64,000 bases of DNA from contig NC_051134.1 of the NCBI RefSeq assembly GCF_014839805.1, forward strand, positions 5,735,170 through 5,799,169, in the 5' to 3' direction. Under the pieces are notes generated by a model. It was given only the letters and a program-made list of their open reading frames with translations. It ran no database searches and had not been told where the DNA came from. This DNA is from Manduca sexta. Lineage: Eukaryota; Arthropoda; Insecta; Lepidoptera; Sphingidae. The position numbers were made by a program, and so were the translations under genes. Position 1 is the first letter of the stretch. Each line of letters starts with the position of its first letter. This document shows, piece after piece, positions 24,141 to 34,654 of this stretch.

Positions 24141-25120
24141 GGCTGATATTATTAGCAGTGGTATTCGAGTTTGCTGAGTGGAACGGAATTAACACGAAGG
24201 TTTCGGTTTCGATTCCAAGGATCGAACCGAATTACCAAAGTTTGCGAAATATACTAATCTTACTTGTGGCAGAGTATTGGTCTTTGCCTTTGAATTGTAG
24301 GGATCCTTGCGCAAAACAAATGGCATATTTGACTTCTAAACAGAAATGCTAGTCTCTTACTAGTTTGTGTTGAAAATCTTCAATTTCAGGTAGCCGCGAA
24401 CAAAGGTGGGTAGTTATTACCGCTTGAGTTAGTAAGACAATAAAACGGGAGTGACCGAGATGGACTCTGAACTTTATTGCTAAAGCCATAAATTTGCTCC
24501 GTTTTACTTTTATGTTTTATTTAGTAGGGAGTAGGGACATTATTATTTACGCGGACAATGATCCAGGTAGACGACAAAGAGAAAAAAGAGGGAATGCAAG
24601 AAAAACACTGCTACTTCACACCGGTTTTTGGTAAGGTCTAGGGATCATAACGGGGGTGAGTCAGTCCATCCATGCATTCACATAGCTGTCAATAGGGTGA
24701 CGAATTGTATACGTACTACGTAGCTTAGAGATAGCTCTTATTGGTAGGTAGGTAGTCTTAACCATTTTGCTCGCGAAATTCAGTCTACGCACTCCTTGCT
24801 AACAAAAACCCTTTTTTAGAAGATTTAAGTAAAAATTCAGTGTACTTTTGTTCGGCGATCTTTTTTGAAAGGCGGTCGGCTTGCGCCTTCCTTGGTTCCT
24901 GCGCCCGGGTGCCACGCGCTCCTTGCACGCCGGGGTAAAGAGAGTCCTACTTATAGGCTCTTATACTATAAATTTTCCTTTCAATTTCTTTATCTGTTAT
25001 AAAGGTGTGATTTAAATCACTAATCCTCAATACTGTCAAACCTTGACGTAATTGGATTTGAGGATTTACCTCCAAACGTGTAATCGCACGTTAAAGCCAT
25101 TTCACGAAGAACTACACATA
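24141..25120. other. Non-coding stretch
   Basis: A GC-rich block (GGTCGGCTTGCGCCTTCCTT at 24872) of unknown origin is present. No gene is seen. Confidence 0.4.
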
Positions 25121-25311
25121 TAAAACCCATAGTGGCCCACCTAAGTGTCGCATTCCGGGATCAGCCTGTGTATACCAGGTTCCAACAGGCCGGCATTGTT
25201 GTGTCGACTGGCGAGGGGTAATCATCTCTCGGCAGTCGACATTTTATTGGAACCCAATCTGATTACCATCAAGTGCAGTTGGGTCACTTCGTCGTGTGCG
25301 TATAAAAAAAA
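25121..25311 (+). repeat. SINE-B copy
   Basis: The sense copy holds CATAGTGGCCCACCTAAGTG, GGGATCAGCCTGTGTATACC and ends GTGCGTATAAAAAAAACG. The open frame 25145-25342 is part of it. Confidence 0.78.
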
Positions 25312-25870
25312 CGTGAAGCTTGTCATGTTGAGAATTTGGTAGTGACTACACGGATTGTAATTGGTAAAAATAGTACACGAATTATCCAACGAACAAATAG
25401 AGTCTTTAAAACTCCCTAAAATTATGCCGTCCGGTTCAAGAAGTAACCATCTTAGCTAAAAAGCGACTCGGGACGGGCTACTCCAACCGATTTATTATGT
25501 AGGCTTGAACTGAATTCCTTTGACGCAACAATTCAGTAATATCAAGAGAGTTGAATAAAAACGCCACGCCAACAGCTGTTCCCATTATGCGCGGTAACGA
25601 ACAAGCTGTCTCGACTGGCGGGTGACAATTGTAAGCTGTGTGAAGAGCGGAAGTGATGGCGACAGCGGTAGAAGGTAAAAGGCAAAAGATCTACGGAAAA
25701 ATAGGTTTTGCTCGCAGATTCTGCGTATAGCCATTCCCGGTATAAAATTCTTTTGTAGAGGAAAAGTAGACTATGTTAATCCAGGACATGACCCATCTAT
25801 GTTCAAAATTTCAGCCATATTCGTTCACCGATTTCTGCGTTTACTTCAAAGAAACATCTCCAAGAAACTC

Positions 25871-26174
25871 ACTGGTGGTAGGTGTGTGTGTAAGAGTCCG
25901 CCTGGGTACTTACCATCGCAATGTCTATTTCTGCCGCCAAGCAACAGTGTGTAGTCACTAATGTGCTGGTTTGAAGGACATTATCGCTAGCGTAACTACT
26001 GGACATAAGAAGACTTAACATCTCATGTCTCAGGATGGCGAGCGCAGTGGAATAATCAAACAATACTTTGTAAATCAAAGTGTTGGATGGTGTTTCTACT
26101 GTTTATGGGCGCTCGTATCGCTTAACATCAGGCGAACGGCAAGCTCGTCTCGTCATTCAAAGCAATAAAAAAAT
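25871..26174 (+). repeat. SINE-A copy
   Basis: The copy runs from ACTGGTGGTAGGTGTGTGTG to CAAAGCAATAAAAAAATAAA and contains all family blocks. Confidence 0.8.
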
Positions 26175-26866
26175 AAAAACATCTCACACTTGCATACCAC
26201 ATGTTTGAAGGTTGGATAATAGTAGAAATAGTTTACTATCAAGTGAGTTACTAGTATATCTTCTACATTAGTAATAATCAAACATTCACCGGCGCCTGTG
26301 AGTAGATGTACGACCTCTATAAAAATTAAAATCGGATCACGGCCGCCCACCGCGAACGCAAAACGGTTATAGTTTTCTTTGAACCGCGCTGCTGAGGAAA
26401 TTGTGATTTTACGGAGAATTTTAGTTAATAGAAATAACAAAGATTATTGTGCACATTGCCAGTTTTATAAGAGGAAAATTTATTAAAAATAAAAAAAAAC
26501 GACTTAACGTTGTTTTGTTTGGAGTGTAATAAAAGTTAAAATACAATATATATTTTCGCTCAGTGGAAGCTTTGTGGCGATGTGTCGAGGATTGTTTATT
26601 TCACAGCTGTCTCAATAAGGTCATTCATGAATATCGTTTTCGTATAAAGAACTAAATAATATTTAATAATTTGTATTAGAATGCCTAAAGACTCCAAACA
26701 TTCCCCTTCTTTCTCTAGTACCTATTGTATTGTTACTTACCTTTAATGTTGGCTTATTCTTTTGATGCGACACCTATATTATTTTAAATTAATCCACCCG
26801 TTTAAGACACAAAGGTTCGCAAACACATACAAATGGGTAAAATGGCTTACCACATACTAAACCATG

Positions 26867-27042
26867 TACAGCAACCAAGAAAGTAGCTACACAAATTCAA
26901 AACTTCAAATCGCCTATACACTTTTGGATTCTTACCAACATTTTTATACACACAAAGAAAGAAAATGTTTCTATGAAACTTAACGTATGTCGACGACTTA
27001 TAGTTTTGAATTTATTCGCTACTTTTGTAGCTGACTGTGCTA
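26867..27042. mobile_element. CAGTC-ended MITE, copy 1
   Basis: The copy opens TACAGCAACCAAGAAAGTAG and closes GCTACTTTTGTAGCTGACTG. Such inverted ends starting CAGTC beside TA are typical of Tc1-like elements. It has no coding content. Confidence 0.5.
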
Positions 27043-27403
27043 AAAATACTCTTCTTTTGATACTAGGACAACATTTATGGCGAGAGCCATTTTAAATGTC
27101 CTGCAAGCTGCATTATATTCTGGTTATTCCCACTTTGTTCTATCCCTGCACCCTCCAGAAGTGGAACATTGAGGCCGCCTAACGCTGGCTGTGAGATAAT
27201 TAACTGGCACATGGGACAGATTTAATTAAAACTCGAAAGCACATTTGCTATTTCATATGGTTCCGTTAGTATGTTGAAATGTGTCAAAGGTGTTTTTTTC
27301 GCGTATTCTTTTCCAGGATTTTTAATTAAGTTTCACGTTGTATCTAGCAGGAGTAAATAGTGACTATTTGAGTAATTAATTAGTGTGTTAAATAACTTCT
27401 GCT

Positions 27404-27462
27404 TAGTAATGCTTACTATCAGACGAACGGCTTGCTCGTCTTTTCGTTTAGTAGTCCAAAAA
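27404..27462 (+). repeat. SINE-A fragment (tail)
   Basis: ATGCTTACTATCAGACGAAC and GGCTTGCTCGTCTTT match the last 50 bases of SINE-A. Confidence 0.45.
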
Positions 27463-27489
27463 GGTACGACTTCTGTGGTCTAATTTTGA

Positions 27490-27684
27490 AGAATTATACA
27501 GGGAAATTTTGACATTGCCTTAATAAATGAAACCACATATTCGTCTATACCTCTGGTAACATTATGCCAAAAATAATTCACGAATAACGAATATTTTTAC
27601 CACAAATCCCGGTTTAACTTACTGATCGTTTGATAATTTTGTAGTTTAGTGAGAAAATGACGTGTGCATGAGTGTATTTCTGGC
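27490..27684 (+). repeat. Dispersed repeat, CAGGGTCATTTTGACAT family
   Basis: TACAGGGAAATTTTGACATT and TGGTAACATTATGCCAAAAA recur at 60250-60432. The end GAAAATGACGTGTGCATGAG recurs at 34300-34394 and 28898-29010. No inverted ends were seen. Confidence 0.55.
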
Positions 27685-27910
27685 TAAAAGTGTGACGTTG
27701 ACGTAACCAAGAACGGCAAATAAATATAGTATTATCCTTTTTAAAATGACTTCTAAGATTAAACAACATTGTATAAAAAAATACATTTAGTTTTTTATTT
27801 TGTTGTACTACAACTGACGTCTCTGTGGTATTTACCAAATATGATGTTTAACACATTTGCATGATTTTTCAGATGATGCTTTACAACATCATTTAACATG
27901 ACTATTTAAA

Positions 27911-28072
27911 GCGCGTTTTGTCAATAAACGATCCCAATCTCAATCTTCTATCCGATTACGAATGAACCAATCAAAATAACTCATTTGTATGCATGTCAAA
28001 AATACTTTGCTCTGATTGGTCTATTTTTGAGATAGATCAAAAAATTTGAATCGTTTTTTGAATATGGCGGTT
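27911..28072. mobile_element. CCAAT-rich MITE, copy 2
   Basis: The copy shares GAACCAATCAAAATAACTC and ATACTTTGCTCTGATTGGTC with the copy at 43690. The inverted ends are weaker than in copy 1. Confidence 0.6.
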
Positions 28073-28392
28073 AATAATGATCCCGATTGCTTTTCTAGAT
28101 CTCAACGCGCGGAAATCAATTTTGCGGAAAAACTCCATACATTTCGGGATTTTCTACTCTAGCAACATGTATATTGTTATTGTAGCGATGTAATGGGATA
28201 AAGTGGAACGCGGAGGGCGTGCCTTGCCAACAAAACCCCCCGACTCCGGTGTCATTTGCACTTAATTGCACTCGTGTGCGATACATCCGATAATATTGTT
28301 AGGACGCCATTACAGCTAATAAGTACCTTATATTCCTGTTTATGAGTCGGGAATTGATTGTACATTCAATTTATGAACTATTATCAGAGTAA

Positions 28393-28556
28393 TCTATACT
28401 ATAATGATATAGAGGAAAATTTTGTAGCCTTGTTTGGAGGGGCTAATCACTGGAACTAGAGAACCGGTTCTCAAAATTCTTCCATGAATAGGAAGCTACA
28501 TTACTTCTAAGTGTTAAAGGCTATTTTTTATTCGGGGAAAGGGATTTATCCCGGAA
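28393..28556 (+). mobile_element. Helitron-like element, 3' end lost
   Basis: The copy starts TCTATACTATAATGATATAG, then CTAATCACTGGAACTAGAGA and TAGGAAGCTACATTACTTCT. Confidence 0.5.
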
Positions 28557-28825
28557 AAAACTTTTCTACGAGGACAATGCCTCGGTCAATATTAAATAAA
28601 TAGAATGAGGTATTCATTTACACTTACACCCACGACACTATATCAAATTGCTCGTAATTGATAATCGATAAACGAATCGAATCAGGAAATAAAAACAAAC
28701 TGGCAACCAGGTGGCGGTGATTGGTCCATATAACCTAATTCCTGCTGGCTTCTTGTTCGTAATTTACATAAAATCTGGTGGTCATTAGAACGATTTGCAG
28801 ACCGCATTTATAACATATTTGTAGT

Positions 28826-28888
28826 ACCTATTCCCTCCACTTCACTTACCATCAGGTCACCATCATTTTGCCATGCTTATATAAAAAA
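28826..28888 (+). repeat. SINE-B fragment (tail)
   Basis: CCACTTCACTTACCATCAGG followed by TTTTGCCATGCTTATATAAAAAAA matches the final 60 bases of SINE-B. Confidence 0.55.
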
Positions 28889-28897
28889 ATCCTCTGG

Positions 28898-29010
28898 TAA
28901 CATTGTGCCAGAAATCATCCATAAAAAACGAATATTTTTATTTTTTTATGTTTTCCATTTTGTAGTGTATGCGAAAATGGCGTGTAAATGTATTTCTGAC
29001 TGACAGTGAG
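28898..29010 (+). repeat. Dispersed repeat, same family, 3' part
   Basis: TCTGGTAACATTGTGCCAGA and GCGAAAATGGCGTGTAAATG are shared with the copy at 27490. Confidence 0.5.
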
Positions 29011-29559
29011 ATATTTCCGATGTGAAAAATTCTCTTAGATTAGTAGTAGTGGCATTAAGGTGTCTAAAATTTTAATGACTTTTTATCTATATTTATATTT
29101 ATTGAAATACACATTTTCATTTTACATCTACGGCTCGAGTAACTTAATGAAAAATAAGTATTTTTTCTAAAAATATAAGTATTTGGTTTCCTTAAGAAAT
29201 ACAATGTAACAAGCACTCTGTATAGAAGAAATAGTAAAAGAATTTGTCACCCAATCATATCTTATACAAGTTACCTAAGCACGTAATATTTTAAACTGTT
29301 TTGGTCATGTATTATGCACTCAGTGCACCGTGTGGCGTGCTATATCAGCTAATAATATCCGTAGCGTGTTTCAAAGCGGTGAAAGCATGAGCATTTAAAC
29401 GCGAAAGTGCAATAAAGTAGATATGCAGATGAAATTGCATCAAAACTATTTTTTATTTCATAGAGTCACGCTATAGGTATTTAGTCTATAGTATTAATAA
29501 GCTGACTCGACCGAATATGTTTTAGGCACCGATAGTGCCCAATATTATATAATAATATA

Positions 29560-29700
29560 AGCACTCTATTAAATACTGTCCTATTGTTGTGCACAGGCCT
29601 CCTCTACTACTGAGAGGAATTAGGCCTCAGTCCACTACGCTGGCCTAGTGCGGATTGGTAGATTTCACACACCCTTAAAACTCTTATAGAGAATTTCTCA
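29560..29700 (-). repeat. LINE 3'-end repeat R4
   Basis: GCCTCCTCTACTACTGAGAG and GTCCACTACGCTGGCCTAGT are the complement of R4. Confidence 0.6.
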
Positions 29701-30471
29701 AGTATAGTTTTCCCCACCATATTTTCCTTCGTTACAGCAAGCGACAATTCACAAAGAATACTCATATAACTTTAGAAGTTACATATTGCCCGAGGAATGG
29801 GATAAAAACTTCCCCTTTTTTTATTTTAATAATTCCCTTAAACCTATGCTTGAAATTCACTAGGATACTAATTTGCGACAGAAATGCTTCAAACAGTGCT
29901 AACTACCCACACGAATTCTCGTATTTTATTCGAGAAACTTCTTCCACAATAACTCATCTAATGTCCATAAGCTTATGAAGCAATTTCCCATACGAGAGAC
30001 TTCCAATTATACACCAAAACCTTAAGTTTATATGCAGTAAGTAATAACTACAATGGTCTTTGTTTCCAAAAGGTAGACACAGGATAAATATTTGCGATTC
30101 TTACAAACATAAATAAATCATATTTGTTTAATTCAATTTGCTTAAATATATAAATAACATTTATATTGATATTGAACAAAGAATTATGAGCGGAAATCCG
30201 TTATCATTTATTAGCCTGTTGGTATGCTTGTTCTTTTATAGCGAAATAAAGTAAAAAAATCTCGTCAGCAGCCTGGGAACCAAAATAACATATCTAAATA
30301 TGCTAGTATTCGAGTCTTCCACACATTCTTTTGAACGGAATTACTAGAAATTAGAGTGTTAGTACGGATTACAATATACAAAGTCTCTATCGACTATAAT
30401 CAATCGTAAAAAATGTCAGAGATTTCATTATCTCTCTCTACCCATTGATAGATAAGCATATTGTGTTCATT

Positions 30472-30840
30472 GCCTCGGTGGCGTAGTTGTATTAGGGTAC
30501 GACTGTAGTGCTAAGCTCTCGGGTTCCATTCCCGGAGCAGCCAAAGTGTTATTGGGGTTTTATACTCCGTATCAGCCTGAAGTTTAGAATTCGTTCCCAA
30601 TATTTGCTGGTGGCAGGATATATTTATATACCACCGTACACACATGGTATTAAAACCCGTCGTAGTGTCCCACGTGAGTATGTCGCGTTTCGGGGTCAGC
30701 CTGTGTATATCCGATTCCAACAGGCCGGCATGAATGGGTCAACTGCCGAGGGATAATCATCTCTTGTCAGTCGACATTCTACTGGACCCCACTCCACTGA
30801 CTCTCATGTGTTGTGGGGTCACTTTGCAAAATCGCACGTC
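30472..30840 (+). repeat. Composite SINE: tRNA-derived head plus SINE-B body
   Basis: The head (30472-30545) has Pol III box A-like TGGCGTAGTTG and box B-like GGGTTCCATTCCC. The next 60 bases resemble the body of SINE-C. From about 30608 (GCTGGTGGCAGGATATATTT) the sequence is SINE-B to its tail. Direct continuity suggests one element or a template switch. Confidence 0.65.
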
Positions 30841-30891
30841 GAAATGTGGATACAACAGTTTCGTCTCTGCTTATCTCTTTGGGATAAAAGG

Positions 30892-30916
30892 CGTGTGTGT
30901 GTGTGTGTGTGTGTGT
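30892..30916. repeat. GT microsatellite
   Basis: About twelve GT units follow AAAAGGC, just after the composite SINE. Confidence 0.9.
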
Positions 30917-31171
30917 TTTTTTACCACGTTCAATTACATGTATCATTGACTGATTCACGCGACGCATTGCGCATTAGAATCATTAGATACTATAAGCCAT
31001 GTGTTTACGCAGGCGACATATAGAGGGCAGTCAAACTCGCCGCGTCATCTTTGATATCCGCCACAATTATAGATGTTATAATTAGATATGATAGTCAGAC
31101 CTAATTATATTATAAAAGTACGTAAAGTAATTTAATGAGGTTAATAATATTCCATATTATTATTTTATTTA

Positions 31172-31344
31172 ATCTATACTAATATATGAATCTGTAAAGT
31201 TTATTTGAATGTGCTAATCTCAGGAACTACTAAACTGTTTTTTTTTTCACTAATACGAAGCTAAAATTCTACTGAGCACTGTAATGCTACTTTTTATCTC
31301 GAAATAAAATCTTTATGCAGGCGGAACCGCGAACAAAAGCTAGT
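31172..31344 (+). mobile_element. Helitron-like non-autonomous element
   Basis: The element starts TCTATACTAATATATGAA, has CTAATCTCAGGAACTACTAA in the middle, and ends GAACAAAAGCTAGT. TC at the 5' end and CTAG before T at the 3' end are Helitron hallmarks. Confidence 0.6.
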
Positions 31345-31956
31345 TCCTTGTAAAGTTTATGTTGTGCGAAATTACATGCATAGTTTTTGTTGAAAGAGCA
31401 TAACTATACAAAAGTATAGTTATGCTATGAAAGAAAAGCTAGGGAGCTATCTGGGAAGTCATCACCGCCATTCATGAACATCCACAACTTAATAATCATC
31501 AGAGTTTTAGCAGTCTTACGATTGCCAAATGCTATTGTCTAAGTCTGCGTCAACTTTAAAAACCTTTTGCATCAATCCCTCTATAACTTAACTGTTTTTG
31601 GAAACTGCCAACACACAACGACTCCGAACCTGGGTCTCACTCGTCCCATACGATAACATTGTTTGCCATCACATGACTCGTGCGCAAACATCTTGACGTA
31701 GAATTAAAATATCCAGAACAGCGGTAAACACATTGTAATTTCAGGTGAGATTTTTTTTTGTTTTCTGAGAGTAAATATTTTTCTCGTCTAAATATAGGTT
31801 TATTTCATACAAATGATAAAAGGGTTGGTTCCCCCGCGTGATGATAATCATTTGAAAGCAAAAACAACAATAAGTTTTAAAAAAAACCCGTAGTTTGCAT
31901 GGTTTTAAGCGATTGGTGTGTCTCATAATATCCAGCTTTATTAATGATTTTAACAC

Positions 31957-32063
31957 ACTTCTTTTATCCCCGAAAGGGTAGGTAGAGGCGTAACTGGTGC
32001 ACGTCCGTTTGGTGAGACCTCAGCACTGCAGTCGTATAGAATACAACTACGCCACTGAGGCAG
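31957..32063 (-). repeat. SINE-C copy, internally deleted
   Basis: The head (TGCCTCAGTGGCGTAGTTGT in minus sense) and the tail (ACCCTTTCGGGGATAAAAG) are present. The middle is missing. Confidence 0.65.
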
Positions 32064-33446
32064 GCTTTTGTTAAATGGTTCATAATAGTTCTTTTTTATT
32101 GACTGCATTTAATCGATTAATATATTTTTATGCAATAATTCAATTTACATAAATACGAGTATCGTCTCACAATTTTACTAGGTTAAATAAAAATATATAC
32201 CTTCTTATACTTTTATAAAATTTCAATATCTTGATAAATAACTAGGAAGCATTAATGTTTTGAACGGAGATATATTAAGATTCTAGAAAATCTTAAGCTT
32301 TTAAAAATACAAAACCAATAAACATCTGTTATGACAAACGGCTTCTAAAAAGTACTATCGCAAAAATGTTTACGTTCCGTTCTATTCAGAATATGCGGAT
32401 ATGAGTGAAGTGAGATTATATTTAAGGAATGTAAGAAAAAATCATTTTTTTTTTCATCATTATTTTTTCTGCCAAGTTTTATAACTTGCATTTTTATAAA
32501 ACTAATATTGTTTATATTTCAGATATGATCTAATAGATAAAGCACTTTATTTTACGGAGTTATACCCGTTTCTTGGCTTCCTACGTTTAGCCAACATTTG
32601 CGTTCTTTGTACGTAAGGTCCTAAAATAACCATTAAACACAGCGTTCCTTAATACATTTTTTTTTCTAATACTTAATCTACAGAGCAAATATAACCGATC
32701 TCAGTCAAAAGTACACATTAAACATTATATTTAGTTATTGAGCCTACTTATGTCCGCTCTATAATTATTGTGGTCCTTATGGAGCAAATTTGTGCTCCAA
32801 AACCAAGTCTTATTTGAATTGTCCGTGTCAAGATGTCACAGAACCCTTAAATATTAATACGAAAATAACATATTTATGGAAAATATGCTCATTGAAAACG
32901 TGTAAATTACAATATGAAAAAAATATGAAGTATTACATTGGTGTTTTCTATTCTATTTCAGGGCTAATTGAGTAAACATCGTATGAGTGTAAAGCTTTTG
33001 TATGAAAATCTTTCCAATGTCCGCTCTATATAATCTAAGATTTGGCTCTATGTATAATACCTCACACTAAAGTCGTATGTCAACTGAGACGTTACACACA
33101 CAACACGTATCCAACACAAATATTTGTGAATAATTATATTCTAAATCAAGAATCTTCTCAGGATTCCATATATAATCCAATAACTAAGTCACGGACCATT
33201 ATATTTAGATCAAACGTGTATTAATATAACGTGTGGGATTCTAATGAATTCCTGTGTTATTCATAGAAATGTTACGACACATCACTCCCACTGCAACCGA
33301 CGTACTTTCCTTATGAATGTACCGGCTCAAAACAATTCGCCGCGGCCAAATTTGTAAATTTTATAAAGTCTGATGTGGGTTTGGATTTTTTAAGCGCTTT
33401 ATATATTTTAGTTATATAATCATTAGGATAAATATGTTTCCTTGTA
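32064..33446. other. Very AT-rich non-coding stretch
   Basis: Nothing is supported. The small frames 32790-33224 are AT-driven. Confidence 0.5.
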
Positions 33447-33632
33447 ATTTTTTTTTACACTGCATCTGATGGTAAATGGAGTGCGGTCCAATAGAATGAC
33501 GATTGACGAGAGACGATTACCCAACGGCAGTTCAACATAATTTAACCGGATATACATAGAACGATCCCGGAACGCGACACACGTGAGCCACTATAGCGGG
33601 TTTTAACACTTTGTGTACGCTGTTCGCTATCC
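33447..33632 (-). repeat. SINE-B copy
   Basis: The copy runs from a T-run and CACTGCATCTGATGGTAAAT to TTTGTGTACGCTGTTCGCTATC. Confidence 0.72.
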
Positions 33633-34299
33633 GGAAGGATTCCGTTGCAGCGGTGGGTGTAAAGGGTGTATGTAGTGTAAAAATATTAGTATTTGACTCT
33701 TAAACGCGTAGTTACCAGAAGACGATTAAAGCGTGCTATTGTGGATCTTGGCTTAGAAGTTTCAGCGGTAGGTGTAAGGGAAGTAGTGCAAAAATAGTGG
33801 TATTTGTCTTATAAAATCTCTTCGTTACGAGAAGGTCGTTAAAAGCTGCAACAATGCAATCAATAGTTTTTAAAATCCTGGAGCTAAATTGAGAAAATCC
33901 GGCTCACGTACTGAAAAGAAGTGTATGGTATTTCCGTTGACGCGTTCGGGGGGCATTTTGTTCAAACATAAAAGTGTAAGAGATGACTGAATTATAGTAT
34001 TAGGATGTGTACAAATATTTTCACTGTTGTATCCTGGTGTTGATTTGTGGACTGAATGGTTAGTCAAATTTAAGTTCGTAGTATTTCTTCAAAGGGGTAG
34101 ACAGAGCATATATTATCAGTGCTGTATTACACAGGTTCATTACAAATTGGGTTTATAAATGAAACCTTATACTTGTTTATATAAGCGACTTTATTTAAAT
34201 AATAATTAAACATTCTCATGTATCTTGACTTATCATAAGTGCAACTATGTTCGCCTACGTGATGAATAAAGCATTTTATTTCTTATTTTTTTTTATTTT

Positions 34300-34394
34300 A
34301 TCTCTGCTAACATTGAATATTTTCACTTTTCAGATTTATTATTATTTTGTAGCTTAATGCGAATATGGCGTGTGCGTGAGTGTATTTCTGTTCC
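34300..34394 (+). repeat. Dispersed repeat, same family, 3' part
   Basis: TTTGTAGCTTAATGCGAATA and TGGCGTGTGCGTGAGTGTAT match the family end. Confidence 0.45.
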
Positions 34395-34450
34395 GTTCCA
34401 CAGTCTGTTAAACCATCGTAGTATGAAACAGAGCGGGGACTAATAACTAG

Positions 34451-34653
34451 TACAGACAGCCACAAAAGTAGCAGAAAAAATTCCAAAATTTCAAATCACC
34501 TTTAAACTTTTGAGTCTATCAACAATCGTTATTCACAAAAATAAACTTTAAAGTTCAGTTTATTTTAAACAAAAACAAATAATATTGCGATTTAAATGTG
34601 TACAAGAGGTTTAAAGTTTCGAGTTAGTTCAGCTACTTTTGTGACTGACTGTA
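34451..34653. mobile_element. CAGTC-ended MITE, copy 2
   Basis: The copy opens TACAGACAGCCACAAAAGTA and closes ACTTTTGTGACTGACTGTA, clear inverted ends flanked by TA. The internal AAATTTCAAATCACCT resembles copy 1. Confidence 0.55.
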
Positions 34654-34654
34654 C

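Noticed and set aside
26748..26780. 33-base minus-strand micro-exon (AG|GTG...AAAG|GTAAGT)
   Set aside because: Good splice-like borders but no partner exon, phase link or homology; too short to support.
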